NCBI GenBank assembly: GCA_001584585.1
Contig: LSYV01000061.1
Location: 523,681-566,695, forward strand
Length of the DNA: 43,015 nucleotides
From: Gonium pectorale
Lineage: Eukaryota; Chlorophyta; Chlorophyceae; Chlamydomonadales; Volvocaceae
Reading direction: 5' to 3'
The notes under the pieces were generated by a model. The model was not told where the DNA came from, ran no database searches, and worked only from the letters and a program-made list of their open reading frames with translations. Shown here one piece after another: positions 8,655-19,807 of this stretch (positions are counted from its first letter, which is position 1; every line of letters starts with the position of its first letter). The translations under genes and the position numbers were made by a program.

Positions 8655-11600
8655 ATGGCGTTCGTATTACAAGAGGTGCGCCGCGGCGCGAACCGCAAGG
8701 TTAAGCGCTCCCAAGCCAAGCGCCCTGCTGGGGCGTGCCCCGCGGCCGCTAGATTCCCGTGTCAACGTGACTCCATCTCTTCCGACAGGGACAGAGCAGC
8801 CTCCACCTGGCACTTGCTCCTACTTGCCTCTCTGGTCTCTGCCTCGTCCGTGTATATAGGATCGTATTTGAAATCTGATGCTGCGCCGGCCTGTCTGCCT
8901 ATGTGCCCGCCTGCCTGCCTGCCTGCCTGCCTGCCTGCCGGCGCAGTACCTCTGGCTCGTGGTGGTCGGCTCGCTGGCCGCCTTTGCGTTTGGATGGGGC
9001 ACAGGTGTGGGTGGCGGCCCGCGGGGGGAGGGGGGTCGGTGCGCATGGCGCGTACGGTATGGCACCCCAACGCGAAGCGGCCCTGCGAGCGTGAGCGCTG
9101 CCAGGCCGGCACCGCCCCCGCTTTTTATATCAGTATCTTCCCTGCTCCTGCGTACTGCCACCCGCTGCTGATGCCACTGGCCCTACTGCCTCGCCAGTCA
9201 GCCTCCTCACCCCTCCTCGGCCACCACCCAATTCTCGCGGACGCTACCCGCCACCCGAGGGAGGGCTACCTGTCCCTCACGTTGTCTGCGCCCTTTCTCC
9301 CCTCTCCGCCTGTAACCTTTCCACCACAGAAAAAGCCGCGCCTCTGTGCACTCCCCGTCCCCGTCGTCGCCCCGCCCCTCCTCCCTCACACCGCTCTATC
9401 CCAAACCCCCTTCCATCCTTCTTTCCTTCCCCCAACCCTACAACCCATATGACCTTTGACCTGTGACGCCAAGGCTCCAACGACGTCGCCAACGCCTTCG
9501 GCACGTCCGTCGGCGCGAAGACGCTGACGCTCAAGCAGGCCGTGGTGATAGCCGCCGTGTTCGAGTTCACGGGTGCTCTGGTGTTGGGCCGGGTGTCCAC
9601 CGCCACCATCGCGGGCAGCATCGCCCAGATCAGCTACTTCCAGGCCGAGCCCGAGATCTACGGTGGGTCGTGTGGGTCGGCTGGGTCGGCGGTTGGGCCG
9701 GCGGTTGGGGGTGTACAACGTGCCGTACTCTGCCGTGCGACGTCCTCCCCCGTTGTCCGTGGCCGTCCTGCGCTCCTGGTACGGCAGCCGGAAAATACAT
9801 AGAAATCTGCAGAGAAAGAGGTAGCCCGCCTCTATGGTCATACTGGGAGTTACTGCCGAGTGGCGGCCTCGCGCCCATACACGTCCCTGACCGCGGATAA
9901 TGAGTCGACGCTTCGCGAAACAGGACAGTGCTGCATCAAAGCTTATGCGTTAGCTACGTGTCGACGGTGCGTCTAATCCATCCCAACTACCCCAACTACC
10001 CAAACTACCCCAACTGCCCCACCTACCCCACCTACTCCACCAATCACACCTACCCCACCACCACTGCCGGCCGCCGTGACGTCATGATGCGTGCGCGTCG
10101 GCGGCCCACCCGGCCCCCTTCTTCCCCTAATGCAACACCCCTAACGGCCCTCCCCGACTCCCCGCCTCTTGACCGGCCGTGCTGCCGCAAACTACCGTAC
10201 GCCGCAGCGTACGGCATGGTCTGCGCCCTGGCCGTGGGCTTCCTGTGGCAGGGCCTCGCGTCGTACTGGGAGCTCAACGTCAGCGCCACACACAGCATCA
10301 GTTGAGTCGGTCTCCGTTCGCTGGGACACTGGGATTGGATCTCGGAACCGCCATCGCGGATTCACGGTGCATCTTGCCTTTGTGCCGTTTGTCCGTCGGA
10401 TCGACGGCCAGTGTTGGCGCTTGTGTGGCTGGGCGGGTCGTTGTGGGCGACCGCATGACGCTTTGCTGGAGCGCCTGCGTGGGGCACGGGCTTGTGACAC
10501 GCGGGCGGGGGCGCCAGGCACACCCGTATCGCTGTGTGCCGTTCTGTGCGAGCTTGTACGATTTCCTCCTCAAACGGGCGGTGTCGGGAGTCTTTGTGGT
10601 ATGTGGGGACTCTTTATGCTCGCTAGCTATTGCGCGCCACCTACAGGTCTGCACCCCAGAATATCAGCAAAACAAACAACTAACTGCGCAGAACAAAAGA
10701 GGTGCTGCATCATCGGTACGGCATCGGTACGGCAGCTCTCCACCTCCACTCCACTCCACCTCAGCAATCGACCCAACCATCCAACTCCAAACCTGCGATA
10801 CGCGGGACCTCCCTCCCGCGTCCCGTCCCACCCCCAGTCGGCTCGATCATCGGCTTCACCATGGTGTACCGGGGCGCCGGCGCCGTCAACTGGTCCACGC
10901 CCGACCCCAACAGCTTCCCGCCCGTCAAGGGGGTGGTGCCCATCGTCATCACCTGGTTCCTATCGCCGCTATTCACCGGCGTCGCCGCAGCAGCCATCTT
11001 CCTGGCTGTGCGCACGGCGGTAAGCAGGGCGGTGGTTTGGGCGGCCGGGTGCTTTGGGTTGGCCGGGCGAGGAAGGTGCACGGGTTGTCGGGTGTTTGGG
11101 GGGCGCGCGGGAGGTCGCTCAGCGCGCGCAGTTGGGAGGCCGCGGTGTACGGTATTTGCGTGCGTGGGGGTGCGGCGGCGGCCAAGGAGGGCATGCCCGA
11201 CCTACCAGCCAGCCGGCATTCCCGCCGTCTTAAGTCCGCCCCTGCCCCCTGCCCCTGGAGAAGAATGCGCCCCAGGGCTTCTCTACTGAGAATGCCTTCA
11301 ACCCACTGCCCCCTGCCCCTGAGCCCTGACTCTGACGCGCGTGTGCTGCAATTCTACAAAGCTTTGACCGGCAGTCTGCGGCCTGTAGTCAGATAGTCAC
11401 AGCTGTCGGGGAGCGAGGCCGTGCGGGAGCGCCAACAGCGCCAACAGCTCGACGTAGCCCACCCCGCCACCCGCGCCAGCACAAGCCCCACCCAGCCCGG
11501 CTGCTTCTCGCTCTTACCGCGTTACCCCGGGCTGCTGCAAACCCCGGCCGGCTGCCCCCCACCCCACCCGCCTCCCCGCCTCCCCGTCCCCCCCCCCCGC

Positions 11601-14600
11601 GCCTGCATCGGCTCCGGCCCACGCCAATGTGGCTTCCCTCCCCCGGGCTGCTGCAAGCCTCCCTTTGACCCCGCCCACCCCCACCCCGTCCACAGGTCCT
11701 GCGCCGGCGCCACTCGTTCGAGCTGTCCTTCTGGGTGCTGCCGGTGCTGGTGCTCATAACCACCTTTATCAAGTAAGCCGGGCCCCAGCGCAACAGGGCA
11801 GGCATGCAGGCGGGCACATGCTCGTCGATTTCTTCCGCAAGTGTCGCCTAGGCGAGGGGCCAGCCACTTCCGTCCCAAAAAGGGGCCGGTCGCGAGTGTC
11901 CGGGTCCCGCCCCCACCTACAAACCCACGAACCCTGCGCGCCACGTTTATACACTAGGTTATGCAGTCCCTTGCCCACCCACTCCGGTCTCTTGCAGTCG
12001 CACTGCTCTCATTCCCCCCGGCTGCCTTCGTCTCCCGCCATCCCCACCCCTCCTTGTTCAAGTCCTCGGAGCCGCAGCCGGGCATGCGGCACCCCGGCCC
12101 TTTCACCATACGCATACCCCCTCCCCTCACCAGCCCCTCACAACTCACGCATCCCAACTCCACCCCGCGCCGCCCCGCCCCGTCAGCATCTTCTTCGTGT
12201 TCACCAAGGGCGCCAAGAAGACGTTCAGCAAGGAGCAGTGGACCGACGCCAAGAGCGCGTGGGTGTCCATGGCGGTGGCGGGCGGCCTGGCGCTGCTGAC
12301 GGGCGCCCTGGTGCTGCCGCTGCTGCGCCGCAAGGCCACTCGCAAGTTCGCCAGGTGGGGCTGCATGGGCGCACGGCGGGCCTGAAGTGGTATGGATTAT
12401 GGGTACGGCGGGCATGGTCGGTCGCCAGGTTGGGCAGCACGGGCGCACGTCATCACACGGGCCTGAAGTGGCGTGAATGATGGGTACGGCGGGTACGGCA
12501 TGTAGTGCGGCACGGACGTCGTACCGATGTATACCACGTCGTACGTGCGGCGTGATCGCAAACGCTTGCGGCTAACATGGGCGCACGTCACACGGGCCGC
12601 CGGCAACGGTATGCGTCGGTACGGCGGGTGCACTGCGTGTGCCGTACGGAGCATAGTACTGCGCACGTGCGACACGTGGCGCGCATGTTGCGCGAATTTA
12701 CGGCGCGCCGTGCTGTTCGCTTAACGGTGCTTTGTGGGGTAAACCATGTAGCGCAGGCGCCTCTTTTGTTCGCAGTGTTCAGGTCCCCGCCCCCGGATGT
12801 GCTGCCGCTGCTGCAGGGAGGCCCTTGAGGCGCTGGAGGCCGCTGCGGCCGAGGAGGCCGCCGCGGCCAAGATGGCGGCCGAGGCGGCCCGTCGGGCGCT
12901 GTCGCCGTCTGGCGCCTCCCACGAAGGGGACCCCGAGATGGGATCCGGCTCCGGCTCCGGCTCCACCCCCGCGCGCACCAGCGACGGCAAGGGCGCCGCA
13001 GACGCCTCTGGCAATGCCGACGGCGACGGCAAGGGCGGCGGGGCGACCCCGCAGCAGCCCGTGGGCGACAGCCCGCACTCCTCGTTCAACGACAGCAGCC
13101 GCAAGGTGCTGGGCTGGATGCGCAAGGCGGCGCTGCATGGTGAGGGGGGGGGGTCTAGACTTTCGGCCGGGCTGGGGTCATAAGCGTCGGAAACGCCTTT
13201 TGTGAGTATGGAGCCGCTTGGGAGCCGCCTAAATCAAAAGCTCTTCTTACAAAAGCATTTATGAGAGTAGTCCTCAAGACACCGCCTCCGCGTTTTGCTT
13301 TTAGGGCCCAGTCTGGGCCCCCAACCCACCTGGACCCTGACTTCCCCAACTGTCAAGTACACTCGGTAAAAGTCCCACTCGACTCTGCTTAACACCCTCT
13401 CGGAGCTCCGGCGGCAGCGTGACCCCGCCCCTGACCCCACCACGCCCTGACCCCGCCCCGGCCCCGGGCCCCGGCCCCCCCGCCAGGTGTGGAGGTGGAC
13501 ATTCACCAGATCGTGCGCGACGACCCCATCGTGGCCGCCATTCACCGCAACGCCGAGGTGTTCGAACCGCGGGCCGAGTACGTGTTCAGCTTCCTGCAGG
13601 TGCGTGCATGCGCGGGTGGCCGTACATTCGTACGAGCGTATGTAACGGCACAGCCGTACCAGTACGGCATCTGCTCTCGAGAGGGCAGCAGCGCGGCATG
13701 CTACCTACCGCACCGCCTGGGCGTGGACCCCGTTTCTGGTTCTCTTTTTACACGCACCCACCCCATCCCACCAACCCACCCAAACCCCACTCGCCGGCTG
13801 TCCCCAAGGGGTCTCTTCGCCGGATCGGGGTGACGCGTGCCTTTGGCTTCTCCGCCGAGAAACCTTTCCTCCCTATGACCCCCGCCCACCTCACCCATGC
13901 CCCACCACCCCAACCCCCCGAGCGTAGCACCTTGTGCTCTTTTCGCTGCTTCGGGTCAGGCAGTCTTGAGCGATCGGGCTTGGGCGTCGGTCTAGACTTC
14001 AGGGATAGCCGGTCCGGGCGTATCCGCCCGGTCAGACCACCGGCGTGTTCGATACACGCGCAGGACCCACAGGGAGGGATAGCGCTAGCGCTCAGCTCTC
14101 AGCTCTCAGCCCTCAGTTCTCAGTTCTTTCAATCGGGAGAGGCATGCGCCCCCAGGCTTCTCTACTGAGAATGCCTTCCATACCCACTACAACCCACCCC
14201 CCCGCAGCCCGGCCCCCACATCTCTTCTCCCCCCTCTGCCAAGCCAAACCACCCGCCGGCTGCCGGAGCGGGATGGCCTGCGCCTCCAGCTCCCCTACTC
14301 AGGAAGCCTTTCAGCCCTTCGACCCCCACCCCACCCCACCCCAAACCCCGCCGCCTGCCCCCCAGGTCTTCTGTCCCACCCCACCAACCCCACCCGCCTG
14401 CCCCACGCCCCCACCCCACCAACCCTACCCCACCCACCCCACCCCACCCCCCGCTGGCCCCAGGTCTTCTCCGCCATATGCGTCATCTTCGCGCACGGCG
14501 CCGGCGAGGTGGGCTACATGGCCGGCCCGCTGGCCACCATCTGGTACGCGGTCAAGGACGGCGCGCTGCCCACCAGCGTGACGGCTCCCGTGTGGGCCAT

Positions 14601-17600
14601 CATCATATCCGCCATGGGCCTGGTGGTGGGGCTGGCCAGCTACGGATACAACGTCACGCGCGCCATGGTGCGTTGGGCGGGCGTGTTGGTGCACGGCATG
14701 CACCTTGGCTGTGTGTGGGGGAACGGGGGGCGGGGGGCCGGGAGGAAAGAGGCGCTCTCTCTCTCTTTTTTGGGCCGGCGGTGTCGAGGTTGTGGGAGCT
14801 GCGCCGCGTGGGGCGACCGGAGCTGGTTTGCGACAGGGTGCGTCCGTCCGGCGCTGATGCACGCGCCGTGGTGGTGTGGGGCGCCCTCTCGCCCCTGGAG
14901 GACAAGTGTTGCTTAACCTTCAGGGGGCGGTTCTGGCGATACCTTAAATGTGGGGCAGCGGCTTCGCGGGCTGAGGGCTCCTGGTTGCTTGGGAGCGGCT
15001 CTGGAGCTGGGGCCCCAGGGCCGGGACCCAGGGCTGCGCAGGGCAGCCTTGGGTTGCTGGCCGGGCATGCACGCCGCAGGCTGCACGGAGGAGCCACCCC
15101 GACGACGCAGCGGGACGGCGCGGCGGCGGCGGAGGCGGCCCGTTCCCCCGTTCCCTGGAGGGGCTTGCCCGCTGTCCTGTCGTCTGCAAATGCCCCGGTC
15201 TTGTTGTGCGCCCACGCCCGCTGCAGGGCACCCGCATGGCCAAGCTGTCGCCCAGCAGGGGCTTCGCCGCCGAGCTGTCCACCGCCCTGGTAATCCTGGT
15301 GTGCTCGCAGTACGGCCTCCCCACCTCCTCATCGCAGGTGCGTGGCGGCCGCCGCGGTGCGTTGCGGCAGTAGCGGTACCGTTCTACCGTTACCGTTACA
15401 GTTACCGTTACCGTTATCGTTTCCGTGGCGTCCGTGGCCGGACCGGTTGCCCTCCTCGCCTTGTGAAGCGTCCCGAGCGTGCCTCTCCTCCCCACACAGT
15501 GCCCCGCCGAAACGCCGATGCGCTCAGCTCTGTTGCCGTCCCGTCCCGGCATTCACCGCGAAGTTGCGTCCGTGCATCTGCGTTGCTGGATGAGCGTGCT
15601 CTTGGGATCCCTTGCAGCCTCCTCCTCTCTTCAGGCGCCTCCACATATACGTGTTTTGAGCATACTGTTACACATACATAACACACGCGCACCCACACCC
15701 ACACGCATCGCCGTCGCCTACAGCCCCATTCCCCTCATGTATGCCATGTAACACCCTCCTCCGCCCACGATACTTGGTCCCTTGCTACACACGCACATTG
15801 TTGATGGCTGACTGGCTGCGAAGTACTTGCTTTGCGCCCGTTTCGCTCTGCTGCACCCTACCGTATGTCTGTACCCGTCTGGTCATGCCCCCTCCCTGCG
15901 ACCCTGCCGGCCCTGCTGTACCCTGCCGGCCCTGCGACCCTGCCGGCCATGCTGTACCCTGCCGGCCCTGCTGTACCGTGCCGGCCCTGCGACCCTGCCG
16001 GCCCTGCTGTACCCTGCCGGCCCGCGCAGTGCATTGTGGGTGGCATCGTGGGCGTGGGCGCGGTGGAGGGCCGCACCGGCGTCAACTGGATGTTCCTGCT
16101 CAAGACCTTCACCAGCTGGGTAGCAACCCTGGTGGTGGTGGGCCTGGCCACGGCCGCGCTGTTCGCGCAGGTGCGTGTGTCGTATTCCCCCCTCCTCCCA
16201 CTCCCCCTGTGGGGGCTGGATGCTCGTGCAACGGCGGCGGGGAAGGGAGGGCGGCAGGCTGTGGGTGGGTGGCCGGGTGGAACGTCATTGCAGGGCTGGG
16301 TCGGCGCACAAGGCAAATCAGAGTTTGCTGGCCTTGGCCACCGTACCTTGTGCGCGGGGGCAGGCGCGATGCGCGGGCCCTCGGCGGGGGCGTGTGCCCC
16401 GGGGGTGGGGGCGGTTTACGGCTGCGCCGGCTCCGGGCAGGGATGGGGACCGCGGCTCCTTTATCGGGGCCCGGACGTCCGGAACCGGCGCGTGTGCGCA
16501 GATGGATGGCCGTGGGCGGTTCGGTCTCGGTTACCCGGCTCCCGGGACCCGTGCGGAGCGGGCATGTGCGGCTGTGGGCTCGCAGCAGAAGCCTAAGCCG
16601 CCACCGCACAGGCCCCCGAAGTTCCTTGCTGCACCTGCACCTGCACCTGCATCTGCAACGGCAGCTTCCTGGTGGATGCTCCTCCAGGGCGCATGTGTGC
16701 TTGAGTCTCCATTCGGTGCCCCCAACCCCTAGCTCGAACCTACCGCCCCACATCTCGCCTCCCAACCGCCCCCCAACCCGCCCCCCAACCGCAGGGCGCC
16801 TTCGCCCCCAGCATCTCCTCCAACAAGGTCATCGCCGTGTACGAGAGCCGCCTGGTGGGCAGGGGCCAGGCCATCGCCCACGACCTCAACGCCACGCTCC
16901 TCGCCTACCGGGCCGCCGCGGTGAGGCAGCGCGCCGCTGCGTCGGTGTGCGGCGGGAGCCGAGCAGGCTTGCCATCTTAATTAGGAGATTTAAATCGGCC
17001 TGATTTTGGACTCGTTTTTCCTAATTCGGGACATGGGGAAATTACGCGGGTTTTGTAATAGAAGACAGTCCAGGGACAGGGGAAATGCGCGGATCCCTAG
17101 TAAATTGCCCCGGGATACGTGCCCCATGAACAGCCCAGGCCCTTCAGCCAGGTTGGAATCACGCAGGCTCCTAACTCCCTCTCAAGGAAGATAGCAAGCC
17201 TGGAGCCGACCCGCGGGTCGGCGCGGCCGCTTTGCGCGCCGCAGGCTTGTCTCCCTTACGATGCAGCCATGGGTTACATCACAGCTTGTGCAAGGTGTTG
17301 TTGCGGCTGTTGCTTCAGATTGCGGTTGCACCATACGGTATGGTGGAGGTCCCCGGGGGCCATGACGTCGCAAACGAACCTGGCCCGCCTGTCATCCGAT
17401 CCCCCGCGGGTTGGGTCGCTCGAGTCTCATGCGCCCATGGACTGCTGCACCAATGCGTGTGCTTTCACCCGACCACCCCGCACTGCTGCCCCCGCCGCGG
17501 ACGCGCGCGTCAGCCCCCCTCGCCCCCCCCTCACCCCCACCCCTCCGCCGCTGGCCCCAGGTCTCCGGCCGCCTGAGCCGCCTGGACGCGGCGAGCTGGC

Positions 17601-18138
17601 GGAGCCTCGACGCCTCCGTCGCCAAGCTGGCCGCGCAGGGCAGCCGCTACCTCAATACCAAGCAGACCGGCACTATCCAACCCAGTGGGTGCCGTGCACC
17701 CGAATCCAGGCCTTGCCACGCCGTATCCTAGCGAGGCGCCAGCGCCCACACGGAAACCGGTTCATTAGGTTCATTTGGTCGCCTGTGTCACAAGCTACCG
17801 TAGCGCCCAGCAGCCCACGATACCGTCGTCTGGGCGATACCGTCTGGGCGGGCCCCACCCCCCGCCCGTCGCTACCCGGCCCCCAATCCCCCCCCGGCCC
17901 CTTGCCTACATGGTGCATACCCAACCCCATCCAACCCCCAGACGACGCAGCGGACTACCTGGACTCGGCGCTGGCGCTGCTCGCCGCCAACTCGGTGCTG
18001 ACGGTGGGCCAGGAGCACGTGTTCCCCGGCGCCCCGGCCTGCAACGGCCCCGCCTTCAGCCCCGCCGCGCCCAACTTCACCGTCCCCTGCCCCGCGCCCA
18101 AGCCGCTCGCCTCCGGCACCGGCGGCGGCCATAAATGA
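8655..18138 (+). CDS. PTB: Sodium/phosphate symporter, PiT/PHO4 family (algal PTB type), 15 exons, about 708 aa
   Basis: Exons: 8655-8675, 8947-9004, 9474-9662, 10208-10300, 10838-11019, 11696-11772, 12187-12354, 12817-13139, 13487-13599, 14464-14667, 15227-15337, 16030-16170, 16795-16920, 17561-17684, 17942-18138 (TGA). All are GT-AG and in phase. PiT proteins import inorganic phosphate with sodium across the plasma membrane using two inverted repeats. The N-terminal signature is GSNDVANAFGTSVGAKTLTL (residues 27-46), followed by LPVS-like NVSATHSIIGSIIGFT and KGVVPIVITWFLSPLFTG. A hydrophilic Ala/Gly/Ser-rich loop (exon 8) separates the halves. The C-terminal half has AHGAGEVGYMAGP (about residue 418), KLSPSRGFAAELSTALVIL, QYGLPTSSSQ and GAVEGRTGVNW. 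The second signature departs from the usual GANDVxNA. PTB is the Chlamydomonas family name; I cannot say which member this is. Confidence 0.93.
8911..8946 (+). repeat. (CTGC)n microsatellite ending in the intron 1 acceptor
   Basis: Seven uninterrupted CTGC units run straight into ccggcgcag, the 3' splice site of transporter exon 2. The repeat replaces the normal pyrimidine tract, so length change could affect splicing. Confidence 0.85.
9790..9842 (-). repeat. Dispersed intronic repeat family B, copy 2
   Basis: Read on the minus strand it matches 2439-2491 (tagaggcgggct, cctctttct, tgcag, tttct). It lies in intron 3 of the phosphate transporter, opposite in orientation to the first copy. Confidence 0.7.
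9976..10050 (+). repeat. CCCCAACTA-type minisatellite in transporter intron 3
   Basis: About seven degenerate 9-base units (taccccaac, tacccaaac, tgccccacc and so on) follow one another. No coding role; purely intronic. Confidence 0.75.
11264..11308 (+). repeat. Dispersed intronic repeat family A, copy 3 (core only)
   Basis: Contains aatgcgccccagggcttctc, then tactgagaatgcctt and acccact, the core of family A. It lies in transporter intron 5. Confidence 0.8.
12345..12497 (+). repeat. Tandem duplication spanning the exon 7 donor of the transporter
   Basis: The exon 7 end and start of intron 7 (tcgccaggtggggctgcatg, then ggcgcac, gggcctgaagtgg, atgggtacggcggg) are repeated from 12422: tcgccaggttgggcagcac, ggcgcac, gggcctgaagtgg, atgggtacggcggg. 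The copy therefore carries a second possible donor at 12429, 74 bases downstream of the real one at 12355. Confidence 0.8.
14008..14044. other. GC-rich hairpin in transporter intron 9
   Basis: A 7-bp stem, ccgggcg with cgcccgg, closes a four-base loop (tatc) and is framed by gccgg and ccggc. It lies just before family A copy 4. No tRNA or known small RNA fold could be made from it. Confidence 0.5.
14068..14188 (+). repeat. Dispersed intronic repeat family A, copy 4 (long)
   Basis: Matches 2765-2880 over about 115 bases with indels in the ctctcag run. It lies in transporter intron 9, about 275 bases before exon 10. Confidence 0.83.
15371..15424 (+). repeat. (TACCGT)n hexamer repeat in transporter intron 11
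   Basis: About seven units of accgtt/taccgt with small changes (taccgttacagttaccgtta). A shorter tract of the same hexamer recurs near 18721-18755 in the 3' UTR of the same gene. Confidence 0.85.
15893..16029 (+). repeat. CCCTGCCGGCCCTG minisatellite forming the 3' end of intron 11
   Basis: Units of ctgccggccctg alternate with ctgtac and cgac spacers over about 135 bases and end in gcccgcgcag, the acceptor of exon 12 at 16030. The repeat thus supplies the branch-site and acceptor region of a conserved exon. Confidence 0.88.
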
Positions 18139-19574
18139 AAGCGGCGGCAGCCGGGCCTCGGCTGGTGGTGCGGCCGTGGGCGGGGTCCGGGTGAAACATG
18201 ATGGAGGCTACACCTTTTGGGTTTGGCAGAGGCTGTGCTGCCCGGAGGGCTCCACGGCGTGCTTGGCAAGGAGCCCCCCTGGCACGGTGGAGCTCGTATG
18301 GTCGCTTACGGGCGGGGGAGGGCGGGAGCAGGGTACGTGTGCGCGAGCTGCGAGGGGCGGGCAGATGCTGGTCGGGCGGGCGGCTGCAGGCGACCCCGTG
18401 TCTTGCATGGGGCAGCCATAGCTGGGATCATCCGAGACCACCGAGAGGCTCAAGGGTCTCGGCTGGGTTGGCCGGCTGGGTTGGCTCCCAATCCGCCCTA
18501 CAGCCGGAAGGGTGGTCACATGGTGGGGTGTATTCGGTCGTTGCCATGCAAAATGGAGCATGGACCTCGTGGTCATTGGACCACGACTCGACTCGTCATC
18601 ATCATTCACGGGCGGGCGGGGTGAGGGACACGCATTCGAGCGACGCGAGTTTGATAGGTAGCCCCGGCGTACCTTCATGTGGCGCTGCATTGGCGTGGAG
18701 CGAGAGGGTGCAGGGTGGTTGTCGTTACCGTTACCGTTGCAGGGTTGTCGTTACCTTCTGTAGCGTGAAGGCTGCCGCCGGAACTGGCCAATGTTTGGGC
18801 GCTTGGATCCCTGTTGCGAGATGTGCTCTGGGCCCAGTGGAGAGTGGACTGGCAGTTGTTGTTAGGGATGCCTGTCTGTATGTGTATGTGTGTGGGTGGG
18901 GAGATGGCTCTGCGGCCTTACGCCGCTGCCGGTCGCCGCAAGCGTCCATGGGTCAACGGAGCCGCGCGCTGCAGCGCCCGCGGCCACCGATGTACGTACC
19001 TACCGGTGGCATGTCCGGCCTTGCAAAAGGGGCGTGCAGTACGGCACGGCATTGCGGTACGGCACACGAGAGGTTGCAATGGTGGGCGCGCGTCGATGCA
19101 CTGATAGGGTGCCGTCTGATGGAGACTCGCCCGGTACCGTACGGTAGCTGGCGCCGTGTCTCTGAATCCCACGCATTTCTGCAGGTCGGCGACGGACCCA
19201 CCGACCCTGAGACCCATGGGTCATAATGCGGGTTATTCATTCCAGTCGTGGGTGTTGCTGTTCAACGGACTCCCCACGCTCGTACACATTGTGTGCTATC
19301 TTATATTACGGGATTTAGTTGCGCGCTGTGTTGGCTTGCATCATTGCGAGTTCGCATTCCTTGCGTGGGGCAGCGCGTTGCAGTCCGACGACGCGGGTCG
19401 CAAGCCAGGATATGGAACACCCGGATATGCACGTGCTCAGGTGCCAGCGCCCCAGCGCGGATCACCTGGCGATGCAGATTGAGGGCGCCGTTACACCTTG
19501 CATCCGCGCAAAAGCAATGTCTTTACCCCTTGCCCCGCGCCACGTCAATCTGTTAACGGACCCTGCAATTGTAA
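18139..19574 (+). other. Long 3' UTR of the phosphate transporter
   Basis: No supported gene. The stretch runs from the transporter stop to the first downstream TGTAA at 19570-19574, giving a 1.4-kb 3' UTR if that signal is used. It contains a short (TACCGT)n tract near 18721. Confidence 0.5.
19570..19574 (+). terminator. TGTAA poly(A) signal of the phosphate transporter
   Basis: First plus-strand TGTAA after the stop at 18138. It lies about 180 bases from the opposing poly(A) signal of the minus-strand gene, consistent with convergent tails. Confidence 0.55.
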
Positions 19575-19753
19575 CAACACCCGCGTCTCGCGTGCTAGGA
19601 CCCTCGCCTCCCTCCCGCTCACGGATACTGTATTTCCGTGCACGGCCGAACGAGGCATGCATGCGCAGTAGCGGCGCCCCAGCACACTGGGCAACATGAA
19701 AGATACCTCCACCCTACTTTGCCACGCGCTTGGCATATATGACAAGCTATAGG

Positions 19754-19758
19754 TTACA
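19754..19758 (-). terminator. TGTAA poly(A) signal of the 672-aa gene (minus strand)
   Basis: TTACA on the plus strand reads TGTAA on the minus strand, about 50 bases after the stop codon of the minus-strand gene, giving a very short 3' UTR. Confidence 0.6.
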
Positions 19759-19807
19759 CGTCCGTACTCCGTACAATGCAGCTACCATTGTCTTCGGCAT
19801 GCCAACC

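Noticed and set aside
14045..14058. tRNA T-arm-like hairpin (gcgtg, loop ttcgata, cacgc)
   Set aside because: No acceptor stem, D arm or anticodon arm could be placed around it.
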